Positions 44,657 to 53,428 of a DNA stretch of 64,000 nt are shown piece after piece. The DNA comes from CAWVSB01 sp036960375 (GTDB taxonomy: Bacteria; Pseudomonadota; Gammaproteobacteria; Pseudomonadales; CAWVSB01). The notes beneath the pieces were generated by a model that did not search any database, was not told the origin of the DNA, and saw only the letters and a list, made by a program, of their open reading frames with translations. How positions within the stretch are numbered: the first letter of the stretch is position 1; every line of letters starts with the position of its first letter. The stretch is from contig JBALVY010000011.1 of the NCBI GenBank assembly GCA_036960375.1, forward strand, positions 62,001 to 126,000. Direction: 5' to 3'. The position numbers and the translations under genes are program-made.

Positions 44657-44878
44657 GTGGATAAGACACCTGATAGCGAAAAAAAGAAACCGGGGTTTTT
44701 TCAGGTTGTAAGCAGTGTTATGGCCGCCGGTATTGGCGTGCAAAGCAGTAAAAATCGCGAACGTGACTTCGAAAATGGCAGCCCTGTCGTATTTATCGTT
44801 GCCGGCCTGATTTTCACCGTAATCTTTATCGCAACGGTAGTTACAATAGTATCCACCGTATTATCCAAGGCGGGCTAG
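44657..44878 (+). CDS. DUF2970 small membrane protein
   Basis: 73 residues from a GTG start with GGGGTGAGAC as ribosome site. KKPGFFQVVSSVMAAGIGVQ then a polar hinge and one membrane helix (VVFIVAGLIFTVIFIATVVTIV) match DUF2970, a short single-pass family frequent in gammaproteobacteria. It lies 86 bases after metH and before a terminator, so is probably co-transcribed with metH. Function not established. Confidence 0.85.
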   Translation: MDKTPDSEKKKPGFFQVVSSVMAAGIGVQSSKNRERDFENGSPVVFIVAGLIFTVIFIATVVTIVSTVLSKAG

Positions 44879-44882
44879 CAAC

Positions 44883-44912
44883 AAAAAAGGCAGCCAAGGC
44901 TGCCTTCTCTAT
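44883..44912 (+). terminator. Rho-independent terminator after metH-DUF2970
   Basis: AAGGCAGCC and GGCTGCCTT arms separated by AA, flanked by an A run and TCTCT. The A run before it would also serve as the T run for the small minus-strand gene ending at 44929. Confidence 0.85.
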
Positions 44913-44928
44913 AATGACTATGAATTGT

Positions 44929-45048
44929 CTAGGTCTGGTTTAATAACCAAACACAGGCAGTCACTACTGCAATGGTAATAACAGCTATCGTGGCAATTGC
45001 ATCTGCCTTCGAATCGCTTTGTGCTTCTACGCTCTGCTTTAATTCCAT
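44929..45048 (-). CDS. 39-residue single-pass membrane peptide
   Basis: Reading the minus strand from an ATG at 45048 gives 39 residues: MELKQSVEAQSDSKADAIAT, then IAVITIAVVTACVWLLNQT and a stop. A charged N-terminus, one membrane helix at about 18-36 and a polar tail look like a real small inner-membrane protein rather than chance. GGAC lies a few bases before the start and the metH-side hairpin sits immediately downstream. It lies divergent from the sulfite reductase gene. I do not assign a family or function. Confidence 0.55.
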   Translation of the reverse strand: MELKQSVEAQSDSKADAIATIAVITIAVVTACVWLLNQT

Positions 45049-45280
45049 GGTAATGTCCAAACGGTGGTTTCTACGGGATACAGCCCGCCAAGGCTGCGCG
45101 CATTATGCCCCAAGGCCAGCGGCCTCACAAGCAGGTTATAAGCTTATGAACAACTGGCTATTTTTTTGCATGCAAAGTTCTGGTATTGTGGCGGCCCTAT
45201 TGGCTTTCCTGCTTGAAATCCATTGATTTTCAATGCTTTTTCTCGACCAACGAGGACACTGCGGTATTCCGCGTAAAACT

Positions 45281-46945
45281 ATGTACCAATACGACGAAAC
45301 AGACCAAAAATTCCTGACCGAACGGGTATCCCAATTTAGGGGTCAAACCGAACGTTTTCTTAAAGGCGAATTGACTGAGGCGGAGTTTCTACCGCTGCGC
45401 CTTCAAAACGGCCTCTATGTGCAACGACTAGCGCCAATGTTGCGTATTTGTATTCCCTACGGCATGTTAAATTCAGCCCAGGTCCGCTGTTTAGCGCATA
45501 TTACCCGTGAATATGACAAGGGTTATGCCCACTTCAGCACCCGTCAGAACTTGCAACTGAACTGGCCGCTACTAGAAGAAGTGCCCGATATCCTTGCCGA
45601 GCTGGCTGAAGTTCAAATGCATGCCATCCAGACCAGCGGCAACTGTATTCGCAATACCACCACCGATCAATATGCCGGTGTCGCACCAGACGAAATCGAA
45701 GATCCCCGGCCGTGGTGTGAAATCATTCGCCAGTGGGGCACCTTCCACCCGGAATTTGCTTTTTTACCGCGTAAATTCAAAATAGCTGTCTGCGCCTCTG
45801 AAAAAGACCGAGCCGCATTCCAGCTTCACGACATTGGCCTGGAAATAGTGCACAACGCAGCCGGTGAAATGGGTTTTAAAGTCTATGCCGGCGGCGGCCT
45901 GGGCCGCACTCCTGTAATCGCGCCTGTGATCCGCAAATTCTTGCAGCCCGAGCATCTGCTAAGCTATCTTGACGCCATACTACGGGTATATAACCAGCTT
46001 GGTCGACGGGACAACAAATATAAAGCTCGAATTAAAATACTGGTTCGCGCTATGGGTCCTGAGGCTTTTGCAGAAAAAGTCGATCAAGCCTGGTCACATA
46101 TTAAAGATGGCCCTGCCACACTGACAGACGAGGCTATAAATCAGGCTAAGAGCTACTTCACGGCCCCCGCGTATGATCAAATAGTTGATTCAACGGCTGA
46201 ATCCGAGCTTCAAAATCAAGCGGCAGAAGATAAAGCTTTCGCAAACTGGCTAAAACGCAATGTCAGTGAACACAAGATAGCCGGCTACTCCATCGTTAAC
46301 CTGTCACTGAAACCCACCGGTATAGCTCCGGGAGATGTCACCGATAAACAACTGGAAGCTATAGCAGACCTGTCTGATGCTTTCTCCTTTGGCGAGGTCC
46401 GCTCAACTCACGAGCAGAATGTGGTGCTGGCCGATGTACGTAAAAGTGACCTATATGTCTTATGGCAGCAGGCACGCAGCCAGGGTTTCACCACAGCAAA
46501 TATTGGTTATTTGACCGACATGATCTGTTGTCCAGGTGGCGATTTTTGTGCGCTTGCCAATGCCAAATCAATTCCCGTCGCAGATGCCATTCAACGCCGT
46601 TTCGATGATCTGGATTATATGTATGACCTGGGAAAAATTGACCTGAATATTTCCGGTTGCATGAACGCCTGTGGTCACCACCATGTGGGGCATATTGGTA
46701 TTCTGGGCGTGGATAAAAAAGGCAAGGAGTTCTATCAAATCTGTCTCGGTGGTAACGCCGGTCGGGATGCATCAATCGGTAAAATTCTCGGCCCCTCTTG
46801 TTTTGCCGATGAAGTACCAGAAGTCATCGCTCAAATACTCGATGTTTATGTCGAAAATCGCACTGCTGAAGAATCCTTTCTGGATACCTATCGACGAGTC
46901 GGTATGGCCCCCTTCAAGGAGAAGGTTTATGCCAAAAATAATTAA
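45281..46945 (+). CDS. cysI: Nitrite/sulfite reductase haemoprotein (CysI-type)
   Basis: Assimilatory sulfite reductase of 554 residues, reducing sulfite to sulfide with six electrons at a sirohaem-[4Fe-4S] centre. Two homologous half-domains: GYAHFSTRQNLQLNWP and the later SFGEVRSTHEQNVVLADVR. Cluster ligands: C-x5-C in CCPGGDFCALA and C-x3-C in GCMNACGHHHVGHIGILG. I prefer the start MYQYDE at 45281; a longer frame from 45233 has no better ribosome site. No cysJ flavoprotein follows, so electrons probably come from ferredoxin or an unlinked reductase, as in Pseudomonas-type CysI. Confidence 0.92.
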   Translation: MYQYDETDQKFLTERVSQFRGQTERFLKGELTEAEFLPLRLQNGLYVQRLAPMLRICIPYGMLNSAQVRCLAHITREYDKGYAHFSTRQNLQLNWPLLEEVPDILAELAEVQMHAIQTSGNCIRNTTTDQYAGVAPDEIEDPRPWCEIIRQWGTFHPEFAFLPRKFKIAVCASEKDRAAFQLHDIGLEIVHNAAGEMGFKVYAGGGLGRTPVIAPVIRKFLQPEHLLSYLDAILRVYNQLGRRDNKYKARIKILVRAMGPEAFAEKVDQAWSHIKDGPATLTDEAINQAKSYFTAPAYDQIVDSTAESELQNQAAEDKAFANWLKRNVSEHKIAGYSIVNLSLKPTGIAPGDVTDKQLEAIADLSDAFSFGEVRSTHEQNVVLADVRKSDLYVLWQQARSQGFTTANIGYLTDMICCPGGDFCALANAKSIPVADAIQRRFDDLDYMYDLGKIDLNISGCMNACGHHHVGHIGILGVDKKGKEFYQICLGGNAGRDASIGKILGPSCFADEVPEVIAQILDVYVENRTAEESFLDTYRRVGMAPFKEKVYAKNN

Positions 46946-47417
46946 GAATGATAAAATTATTAGTGACGACTGGCAGCTACTAGCCAAAGACGCCACGCTG
47001 GAAGAAATGGGTAACAATCCAGTGATTATACCGTTAAATCTTTGGCAGTCAGCCAAAGAGCAATTAACAGGCCGTGAGCAATTAGGGATCTGGCTGGATA
47101 GTGACGAATCTCCTGAGAGCATAGCAACCGATCTCGATAACTTTCAGCTAATAGCTATTAATTTTCCGGTTTTTGCTGACGGTCGCGGCTATAGCTACGC
47201 TCGAGTACTGCGTGAAGAGTACAACTATAGTGGTGAATTACGCGCTATTGGTGATGTCTTACGAGACCAACTGTTCTTTCTGATGCGCTGCGGTTTTGAT
47301 GCCTTTGCTATCCGTGAGGATCGCGACGCCACCGACGCCCTTGCCTCTTTAACAGATTTCTCCGACAGTTATCAAATTGCGGTCGATCAACCCGTGCCAC
47401 TCTTTAGACGCCGCTAG
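46929..47417 (+). CDS. DUF934 protein associated with sulfite reductase
   Basis: 162 residues, starting 17 bases inside the end of cysI with GGAGAAGG as ribosome site, so translation is coupled. PLNLWQSAKEQL, LGIWLDSDE, INFPVFADGRGYSYARVLRE and LRAIGDVLRDQLFFLMRCGFDAF identify DUF934 (COG3749), a family almost always next to CysI in proteobacteria. It is believed to assist sulfite reduction, but its biochemical role is not known to me. The longer frame from 46671 is an artefact of open sequence in cysI. Confidence 0.92.
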   Translation: MPKIIKNDKIISDDWQLLAKDATLEEMGNNPVIIPLNLWQSAKEQLTGREQLGIWLDSDESPESIATDLDNFQLIAINFPVFADGRGYSYARVLREEYNYSGELRAIGDVLRDQLFFLMRCGFDAFAIREDRDATDALASLTDFSDSYQIAVDQPVPLFRRR

Positions 47418-47429
47418 AGCTTTCGCGCA

Positions 47430-47458
47430 TTGCAATTACTGCCTTCATTCACTACTGT
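47430..47458 (+). promoter_or_regulatory. Possible sigma-70 promoter before the antiporter gene
   Basis: TTGCAA at 47430-47435 and TACTGT at 47453-47458 are spaced 17 bases. The -10-like box lies inside the left arm of the palindrome at 47450, so a protein bound there would block transcription. Match to consensus is moderate. Confidence 0.3.
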
Positions 47459-47483
47459 AGTAAGCTAATACGCTACAGTAGTG
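47450..47483. promoter_or_regulatory. Perfect 11-base inverted repeat upstream of antiporter
   Basis: CACTACTGTAG and CTACAGTAGTG flank a 12-base loop and end four bases before the ATG of the KefB-like gene. No T run follows, so it is not a normal terminator. It could be an operator for a dimeric regulator or an mRNA hairpin masking the start; no Shine-Dalgarno sequence is visible between it and the ATG. Confidence 0.7.
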
Positions 47484-47487
47484 AAAC

Positions 47488-48657
47488 ATGGAAGGCATCT
47501 CTTTTACACACGCATTTTTTATCATTTTTACAGGCGCCGCCGTACTGGCTTCTGTGGCTCTCTATACCCGTCAGCCTCTACTTATAGCTTATATCTGTCT
47601 CGGTGCGATCGTTGGCCCCTACGGTCTAAAATGGATCGATGATCTGCAGCTACTGTCCGATATATCCAAGGTCGGTATTCTTTTCTTGCTATTCCTACTC
47701 GGTCTGGATATGCAGCCGCAAGCGCTGCTTACCGTGCTTCGCAAAGCGACGCTAGTCGCCATTCTCAGCTGCGGCACTTTCGCCTTGGGTGGCTATGCTG
47801 TGGCAATCAGTTTTAATTATCCACACGGCGAAGCGCTCATTATTGGTGCAGCAATGATGTTTTCCAGCACCATTATCGGCATCAAACTATTACCTACCAC
47901 CATTTTGCATCATAAACATATGGGCGAATTGATGATCGGTATCCTGCTGTTACAGGATATGATCGCCATTTTCTTGCTAATGGCCTTGCTCACTGGCAAC
48001 GATGGCAACCTCGATCCAGTATCATTTGGTAAAGCCGTAGTCGCGCTGCCCTTTTTAGTCGGCATGGCCTTTGCCTTTGTTAAGTGGGTATTGCTGCCGC
48101 TTATCAGTCGCTTTGATCGATTCCACGAATATATCTTTTTGCTCGCTCTAGGCTGGTGTCTGGGCATGGCTGAGTTAGCACACTGGCTGGGTTTATCCGC
48201 TGAAATCGGTGCTTTCTTAGCCGGCATATCCATAGCTGCCAGCCCCATATCGCAATACATCGCGACCAGCTTACGGCCGCTGCGTGACTTCTTTCTGATT
48301 ATGTTTTTCTTCTCACTGGGAGCCAGCTTTGATCTGAGTCTGTTGGCATCTATCGCTGTACCGGCGCTAATTTTGGCCGCTTTAATGCTGGGGCTGAAAC
48401 CCATAATCTTCAGGCTTCTATTAAGGCGAATGAGTGAAACCAAATCACTGGCATGGGATGTCGGTTTTCGACTTGGACAGATCAGTGAGTTTTCATTACT
48501 GGTCGCTTATTTAGCGGTAGATCGCGGCTTGATAGGTAAAGACGCATCACATCTGATTCAAGCTACGGCAATCCTCACCTTCCTTATTTCAAGCTATATC
48601 GTCATATTGAATTACCCTACGCCAATAGCCATTTCAGACAAATTGCGCAGAGATTAA
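47488..48657 (+). CDS. KefB-type cation:proton antiporter (CPA2), membrane domain only
   Basis: Polytopic inner-membrane protein of 389 residues with about 11-12 hydrophobic segments of the Na_H_Exchanger fold. RQPLLIAYICLGAIVGPYGL, then GILFLLFLLGLDMQP and GAFLAGISIAASP are characteristic of KefB/KefC/RosB-like CPA2 proteins. The cytoplasmic TrkA-N/RCK domain of full KefB is absent, as in several short bacterial members. Expected to exchange K+ or Na+ for H+; ion unknown. Preceded by a perfect palindrome. Confidence 0.9.
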   Translation: MEGISFTHAFFIIFTGAAVLASVALYTRQPLLIAYICLGAIVGPYGLKWIDDLQLLSDISKVGILFLLFLLGLDMQPQALLTVLRKATLVAILSCGTFALGGYAVAISFNYPHGEALIIGAAMMFSSTIIGIKLLPTTILHHKHMGELMIGILLLQDMIAIFLLMALLTGNDGNLDPVSFGKAVVALPFLVGMAFAFVKWVLLPLISRFDRFHEYIFLLALGWCLGMAELAHWLGLSAEIGAFLAGISIAASPISQYIATSLRPLRDFFLIMFFFSLGASFDLSLLASIAVPALILAALMLGLKPIIFRLLLRRMSETKSLAWDVGFRLGQISEFSLLVAYLAVDRGLIGKDASHLIQATAILTFLISSYIVILNYPTPIAISDKLRRD

Positions 48658-48782
48658 GCCTTAACCGGTGTTGCGGCTTGAATTTTCACCGCGATAGATA
48701 ACACAACAGCAACGCCCATTACGCCAATCACCACATTAAATGGCAGACTGTAGCTGCCACTGTAATCCAATAGCGATGACAT
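48654..48782 (-). pseudogene. C-terminal fragment of an MFS-type transporter
   Basis: Minus-strand codons from 48782 to a stop at 48654 give 42 residues, starting MSSLLDYSGSYSLPFNVVIG, then VMGVAVVLSIAVKIQAATPV and KA. LLDYSGSYSLPF followed by a final membrane helix and a polar tail is the usual end of major-facilitator transporters. An in-frame TAA immediately precedes the ATG and nothing similar to the other eleven helices is found, since pyk occupies the DNA upstream. Most likely a deletion remnant, though a tiny membrane peptide cannot be excluded. Confidence 0.5.
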
Positions 48783-48812
48783 TTATCAATGTCGGAGATC
48801 GCTGTTTTCTGG

Positions 48813-50225
48813 TCAGGCAATAACTTCCCTCACTTGAATAGAATCCGCGCCCTCACTACCAGCCAGTGCATCCGAAATAACAACAACTCTGTCGCCGGCA
48901 GAAAAGTCTTCACGCTCCAGCAAAATCCGAAATGCCGTCAACAGTGTTTTTTCCGGTTCACTGCTAAAGTCTATTCGGTGCGCATAGACGCCTCGAGAAA
49001 GCGCTTGTTGGCGTCGGGTTCTACTGTCATTGGTGAACGCATAAATAGCTGACACCTTAGGGTGGCAATTGGCCACCCAGTTAGCCATACGTCCACGCCG
49101 GGTGATAACCACAATGCCTTTGGCCTTGAGTGAATCGGCCAAGTGAACCGCACTGGAAGCAACGTTCTGCTTATGGTGATCCAGCGACAACTTATCAATA
49201 AAGCGAAGGCCTCGACTGGCCTCAACCGTGCGGGCGATTTTATCCAGACTTTCAACACATTTTATTGGATGTTTGCCTATCGTTGTTTCGCCTGACAACA
49301 TCACGGCATCCACTTCTTCATAAACCGCGTTAGCCACATCGGTTACCTCCGCCCGAGTGGGCATAGGGTTGGTAATCATCGACTCCAGCAAATGTGTTGC
49401 CACAATCACACGTTTACCCGCCTCTGCGCACTTACGTACGATTGTTCGCTGTATTTCAGGCAGCTCATAAAAAGGCACTTCTACACCCAGGTCACCCCTG
49501 GCCACCATGATACCGTCGGCTTCAGCGATGATTTCATCCAGATTTGTCAGGCCCTGTTGATCTTCGATCTTGGCAATAATTTTGATTTTTTTTGCTTTGG
49601 GTCCCAGGAATGCGCGCAATTCACGCACATCCTCCGCTTCTCGCACAAAAGACAAAGCAATAAAATCAACTTCCTGCTCCATGCCAAATCGAATGTCAGC
49701 TTTGTCTTTTTCGGTAATGGCCGGTAAATTGACTCTGACACCCGGAAGATTGACGTGTTTTTTGCTCTTTAGTAGACCGCCATCAATAACGCGGCAGTTC
49801 ATTCGCTGTGCTTCCTTGGCCAGAACCTCCAGGTTAATCAGGCCGTTATCAACAGTGATAATGTCGCCAACGCTCACGGCGTCTATCAGATCGGCATAAT
49901 CTATATGTATCGAGCTTTCCTCTACGCTGTCAGCGCCCCGTACAACGACCTCTACTTCCTTGCCTTCCTGCAGGTTAAGATCTGATGTCATTTGTCCTGT
50001 ACGTATTTCAGGGCCCTGGGTATCCAGTAGTACGGGTATCGTGTAATTCACTTTTTTATTCAGCGTGCGAATAGCCTTTATGATATCGGCGCAGACATCG
50101 TGTTCACCGTGAGACATATTCAGGCGCACCACATTCATACCGGCTGCATAAAGCTTCTCCAGCATGTCATAGGAACTGGTTGCCGGTCCGATGGTACAGA
50201 CGATTTTAGTCTTACGTTTTATCAC
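48813..50225 (-). CDS. pyk: Pyruvate kinase
   Basis: Cytoplasmic glycolytic enzyme, 470 residues, transferring phosphate from phosphoenolpyruvate to ADP. N-terminus KRKTKIVCTIGPATSSYDML; active-site LDTQGPEIRTG, KIEDQQGLTNLDEIIAEADG with the catalytic Lys, and MVARGDLGVEVPFYELPEIQ. The C-terminal domain has VVITRRGRMANWVANC and the GSEGADSIQVREV end. A single gene between the transhydrogenase operon and the MFS remnant. The E. coli types I and II cannot be distinguished confidently here, though 470 residues is closer to PykF. Confidence 0.95.
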   Translation of the reverse strand: MIKRKTKIVCTIGPATSSYDMLEKLYAAGMNVVRLNMSHGEHDVCADIIKAIRTLNKKVNYTIPVLLDTQGPEIRTGQMTSDLNLQEGKEVEVVVRGADSVEESSIHIDYADLIDAVSVGDIITVDNGLINLEVLAKEAQRMNCRVIDGGLLKSKKHVNLPGVRVNLPAITEKDKADIRFGMEQEVDFIALSFVREAEDVRELRAFLGPKAKKIKIIAKIEDQQGLTNLDEIIAEADGIMVARGDLGVEVPFYELPEIQRTIVRKCAEAGKRVIVATHLLESMITNPMPTRAEVTDVANAVYEEVDAVMLSGETTIGKHPIKCVESLDKIARTVEASRGLRFIDKLSLDHHKQNVASSAVHLADSLKAKGIVVITRRGRMANWVANCHPKVSAIYAFTNDSRTRRQQALSRGVYAHRIDFSSEPEKTLLTAFRILLEREDFSAGDRVVVISDALAGSEGADSIQVREVIA

Positions 50226-50292
50226 TCACTACTCCCGTTTTCACACTAAATGAATAATTGTTAATTCTACCCCGCCATTTTCGAATAGCCAT

Positions 50293-50320
50293 AAAAAATG
50301 CCGGCAGTTGCCGGCATTTT
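50293..50320 (-). terminator. Rho-independent terminator of pnt operon
   Basis: Hairpin arms AATGCCGGCA and TGCCGGCATT with GT between; on the minus strand it is followed by a T run, just after the pntB stop. Confidence 0.9.
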
Positions 50321-50338
50321 CAATATCAATCGAGCTTA

Positions 50339-51709
50339 TTAACTAAACTCTCGAATCATTTGTCCAATAGACTCCTTTGCATCGCCAAAGATCATTCGTG
50401 TATTGTCTTTGAAGAATAGAGGATTATCGATACCGGCAAAACCCGAAGCCATGGAACGCTTCAGTACAAACACCGTGCGAGCATGATCAACATTAATGAC
50501 CGGCATGCCGTAAATTGGGCTGCCTTCCATCTCTCTTGCTGCGGGGTTAACCACGTCGTTGGCGCCGATAACAATGGCAACATCAACATTGGCCATGCGA
50601 GGATTGATATCATCCATTTCCATTAGCAGATCATAGGAAACGTCGGCCTCAGCCAGCAATACGTTCATATGACCAGGCATACGCCCGGCAACAGGGTGAA
50701 TACCGAATACCACCTCGGCACCATTCTCTTCCAGCAACTCCTGTAGCTCTTTTACCACATGCTGTGCCTGGGCAACTGCCATACCGTAGCCGGGAATAAT
50801 GGCTATGCTACTGGCTGCTTCAAGAATGTAATAGGCATCTTGTGGCGTCAGAGGTTTGACCTCGCCCTCGATCTTGGTATTGGTGGTCTTTACCGCACCG
50901 AAGCCCGAGAACAGCACATTGGATAATGAGCGGTTCATAGCCTTACACATGATCTGGGTAAGAATGATACCGCTGGCCCCAACCAATGAACCGGCCACTA
51001 TCAGCAAATTGTTCTCTACCGCAAAACCTGCCGCACAGGCCGCAAGACCTGAGTAGCTATTAAGCAAAGAGATAACCACGGGCATATCGGCGCCGCCAAT
51101 GGGAATAACCGCCAAAACACCAAACACAACAGATATTGCTATAGCACTGTACAGCCATAACACATTGCTAGGGTCGTTAACAAACATCACTCCGCAGCCA
51201 ATAATAGACAGTATTAACACGCTATTAACAATTTGTTGACCGGAAAATAACAGCGGGCGTCCTGGCATCTTTTCGCTAAGCTTGGCATAAGCGATTAAAG
51301 AGCCGGTAAAGGTCATACCACCGATAAGAATGGACAGGAAAATAGTAGTGATTGTAAAGCTCGACTGGCCAGGCGCGATCGCCGACCAACCCACCAGTAA
51401 ACTGGCGGCACCACCAAAGCCATTAAACAGGGCTACCATTTCTGGAATCACTGTCATTGCAACCACACGGGCAACTGTCGCGCCTATAACACCACCGATG
51501 ATGATACCAACAGCGATCCATTTGAAATCGACAATACTCTGGTCGAGTAAAGTCACAACGACAGCAAGCAACATACCCAGAGCGGATAACATATTACCTT
51601 TACGCGCAGTCGCAGGAGAGCTGAGTTTTTTCAAGCCTAATATAAATAAGGCCGCGGAAACAACATAGGCAAAATTGATTATCAGAGCATTTATCGTAAC
51701 TTCTTCCAT
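50339..51709 (-). CDS. pntB: NAD(P) transhydrogenase beta subunit
   Basis: Inner-membrane proton-pumping transhydrogenase subunit of 456 residues, with about nine membrane segments and a C-terminal NADP(H)-binding domain. Seen: GGVIGATVARVVAMTVIPEM in the membrane part; the nucleotide-binding loop IIPGYGMAVAQAQHVVKEL and FGIHPVAGRMPGHMNVLLAE in domain III. It converts NADH + NADP+ to NAD+ + NADPH driven by the proton gradient. Stop and start of adjacent pntAB share a base (51709). Confidence 0.96.
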   Translation of the reverse strand: MEEVTINALIINFAYVVSAALFILGLKKLSSPATARKGNMLSALGMLLAVVVTLLDQSIVDFKWIAVGIIIGGVIGATVARVVAMTVIPEMVALFNGFGGAASLLVGWSAIAPGQSSFTITTIFLSILIGGMTFTGSLIAYAKLSEKMPGRPLLFSGQQIVNSVLILSIIGCGVMFVNDPSNVLWLYSAIAISVVFGVLAVIPIGGADMPVVISLLNSYSGLAACAAGFAVENNLLIVAGSLVGASGIILTQIMCKAMNRSLSNVLFSGFGAVKTTNTKIEGEVKPLTPQDAYYILEAASSIAIIPGYGMAVAQAQHVVKELQELLEENGAEVVFGIHPVAGRMPGHMNVLLAEADVSYDLLMEMDDINPRMANVDVAIVIGANDVVNPAAREMEGSPIYGMPVINVDHARTVFVLKRSMASGFAGIDNPLFFKDNTRMIFGDAKESIGQMIREFS

Positions 51710-51996
51710 TATTTGCCCGCCTTCTTCTTAAACATGGCCAGCATACGGTCTGTCACCATATAACCACCCACCACATTGATAGTAGCCAGCGTAACAGCAC
51801 CCACCGCAAGCCAATTGGCCATAACTGGGTCACTGGTAGAACCGGCAATAGCCAGCGCTCCAACCAGAGTAATACCCGAAATAGCATTTGATGCAGACAT
51901 CAACGGTGTATGCAGGGTCGCGGGGACCTTATTGATCAATTCAAAGCCCAGAAAAATAGACAGGACCAGAATAAACGTGAGAAATACGATTTCCAT
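51709..51996 (-). CDS. pntAB: NAD(P) transhydrogenase alpha subunit 2 (membrane part)
   Basis: 95-residue membrane subunit equal to the C-terminal part of E. coli PntA. Three or four hydrophobic segments: EIVFLTFILVLSIFLGFELI, NAISGITLVGALAIAGST and WLAVGAVTLATINVVGGYMV, plus TDRMLAMF typical of the family end. Separate pntAA and pntAB genes are common in Rhodospirillum-type and many marine proteobacterial transhydrogenases. A GGAGAG site precedes its start; 11 bases separate it from pntAA. Confidence 0.95.
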   Translation of the reverse strand: MEIVFLTFILVLSIFLGFELINKVPATLHTPLMSASNAISGITLVGALAIAGSTSDPVMANWLAVGAVTLATINVVGGYMVTDRMLAMFKKKAGK

Positions 51997-52007
51997 ACTT
52001 GCTCTCC

Positions 52008-53141
52008 TTAGGCGTAATGCTTCGCGATCATTTGGTTAACGACCGAACCTTCATGGGTGATCACACATCCGGATATTTCATTTTCGAAATCCAGTGTGAA
52101 AGTTTTGGCTTCTTCATCCCAAAACTCATCCACAAGGTTAAAAAGATTACTGGAATACATCTGACTGGCATCGCGAGGCACTTCATTGGGCCAATTACCG
52201 CTACCAATAATTTTAACGCCATTGGCAGTGACGACATTCTCACCTGCAACAGAGCCTTCTACATTACCGCCATTTTCAGCCGCCATATCGACAACCACGC
52301 TGCCCGGCTTCATTGCTGCAACCATGTCGGCAGTCACTATAACCGGAGGCTTGCGGCCAAATAACTGAGCCGTCGTTATGACGATGTCAGAATCGGCAAT
52401 TTCGGCTTTTTGGCCATCCAATTGAATTTGTAGCTGCTCTGGCGTTAGCGCCAGCGCGTATCCGTCTGCTGTTTGTCCGGTTTCACCCAGATCAATATCG
52501 AGGAATTTGGCACCCAACGACTGAACTTGCTCGGCTACAACGGCCCTGGTATCAAATGCAGTTACCTTGGCGCCAAGTCGTTTGGCTGTCGCGATAGCCT
52601 GCAAGCCTGCAACACCGGCACCAATGATAAATACCTTGGCAGGTTTTAAAGTACCTGCAGGTGTCATCATCATTGGCAATATACGATCGAGCGCGTCGGT
52701 CCCTTTAACTACCATGACATAACCGGCAAGGTTGGCCTGAGAGCTCAATGCATCCATTTTCTGTGATCGCGTAATTCTGGGAACCATCTCCATGGAAATA
52801 GAGCTGATATTTTTCGCCTGGAATTTTTCAACCAGTTCACGTTCATTAAACGGGTCGAGAAAGCTGATATGCACGCTACCGGACTTCAGCAGGTCTACCT
52901 CCTCTATAGCAGGTTTGCGCAGCCGCAGCACAAGATCGGCCTCGGTAAGTAAGGCAGCGCGGTCAGACACAATGGTTGCGCCAACTTCACTATATTGCTC
53001 ATCGGAAAATCCAGCACCATTGCCCATTCCTGTTTCAATATGAATGGTGGCACCAGCGCGAATCAGCTTCTTGACGGAATCTGGGATCATCGGTACCCGG
53101 TTTTCTCCCGGATACTGCTCCCTGGGAACTGCAATTAACAT
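52008..53141 (-). CDS. pntAA: NAD(P) transhydrogenase alpha subunit 1 (NAD-binding)
   Basis: Soluble NAD(H)-binding domain I, 377 residues. Begins MLIAVPREQYPGENRVPMIP; hydride-transfer region ISSISMEMVPRITRSQKMDA and NAD-binding loop VFIIGAGVAGLQAIATAKRL, then AFDTRAVVAEQVQSLGAKFL. Related to alanine dehydrogenase but with the membrane subunits following directly, so assignment is firm. First gene of the three-gene operon; the ~290 bases upstream are the likely promoter region, where TTTGA-N7-TCAAA forms a small dyad near 53169. Confidence 0.95.
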   Translation of the reverse strand: MLIAVPREQYPGENRVPMIPDSVKKLIRAGATIHIETGMGNGAGFSDEQYSEVGATIVSDRAALLTEADLVLRLRKPAIEEVDLLKSGSVHISFLDPFNERELVEKFQAKNISSISMEMVPRITRSQKMDALSSQANLAGYVMVVKGTDALDRILPMMMTPAGTLKPAKVFIIGAGVAGLQAIATAKRLGAKVTAFDTRAVVAEQVQSLGAKFLDIDLGETGQTADGYALALTPEQLQIQLDGQKAEIADSDIVITTAQLFGRKPPVIVTADMVAAMKPGSVVVDMAAENGGNVEGSVAGENVVTANGVKIIGSGNWPNEVPRDASQMYSSNLFNLVDEFWDEEAKTFTLDFENEISGCVITHEGSVVNQMIAKHYA

Positions 53142-53428
53142 AGACGGCCCTCTTACTTAATGAATGCGGTTTGATTTTTTGTCAAACTCTGTTCAGGTTG
53201 GGCATTAGAGAGCAAAGAAGTGCTCTTATCAAGCTTGTAACTATTTATTTCGGTGATACCGGTAAAGCACTATTCGCATAACAAATGATTATATGAACTG
53301 TCAAAAACACCCGATAAGCTGTTGTTTATCAAGAACTTACATAAAAACGACATCTGATATATGCAGCGAAATTGGTCGTTTTAATGAAAATTAAAAAATG
53401 TCCCCAGATACCACCTCAATTAGCTACT

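Noticed and set aside
44972..45226. 84-codon plus-strand frame between DUF2970 and cysI genes
   Set aside because: It is opposite the more convincing 39-residue minus-strand gene and has no start context or domain.
46671..46928. Upstream extension of the DUF934 gene inside cysI
   Set aside because: A ribosome site and the family's usual N-terminus place the start at 46929; the extension is unused open frame.
47910..48443. 177-codon minus-strand frame opposite the KefB-like antiporter
   Set aside because: Lysine/serine-rich translation without family features; it is the shadow of a membrane protein gene.
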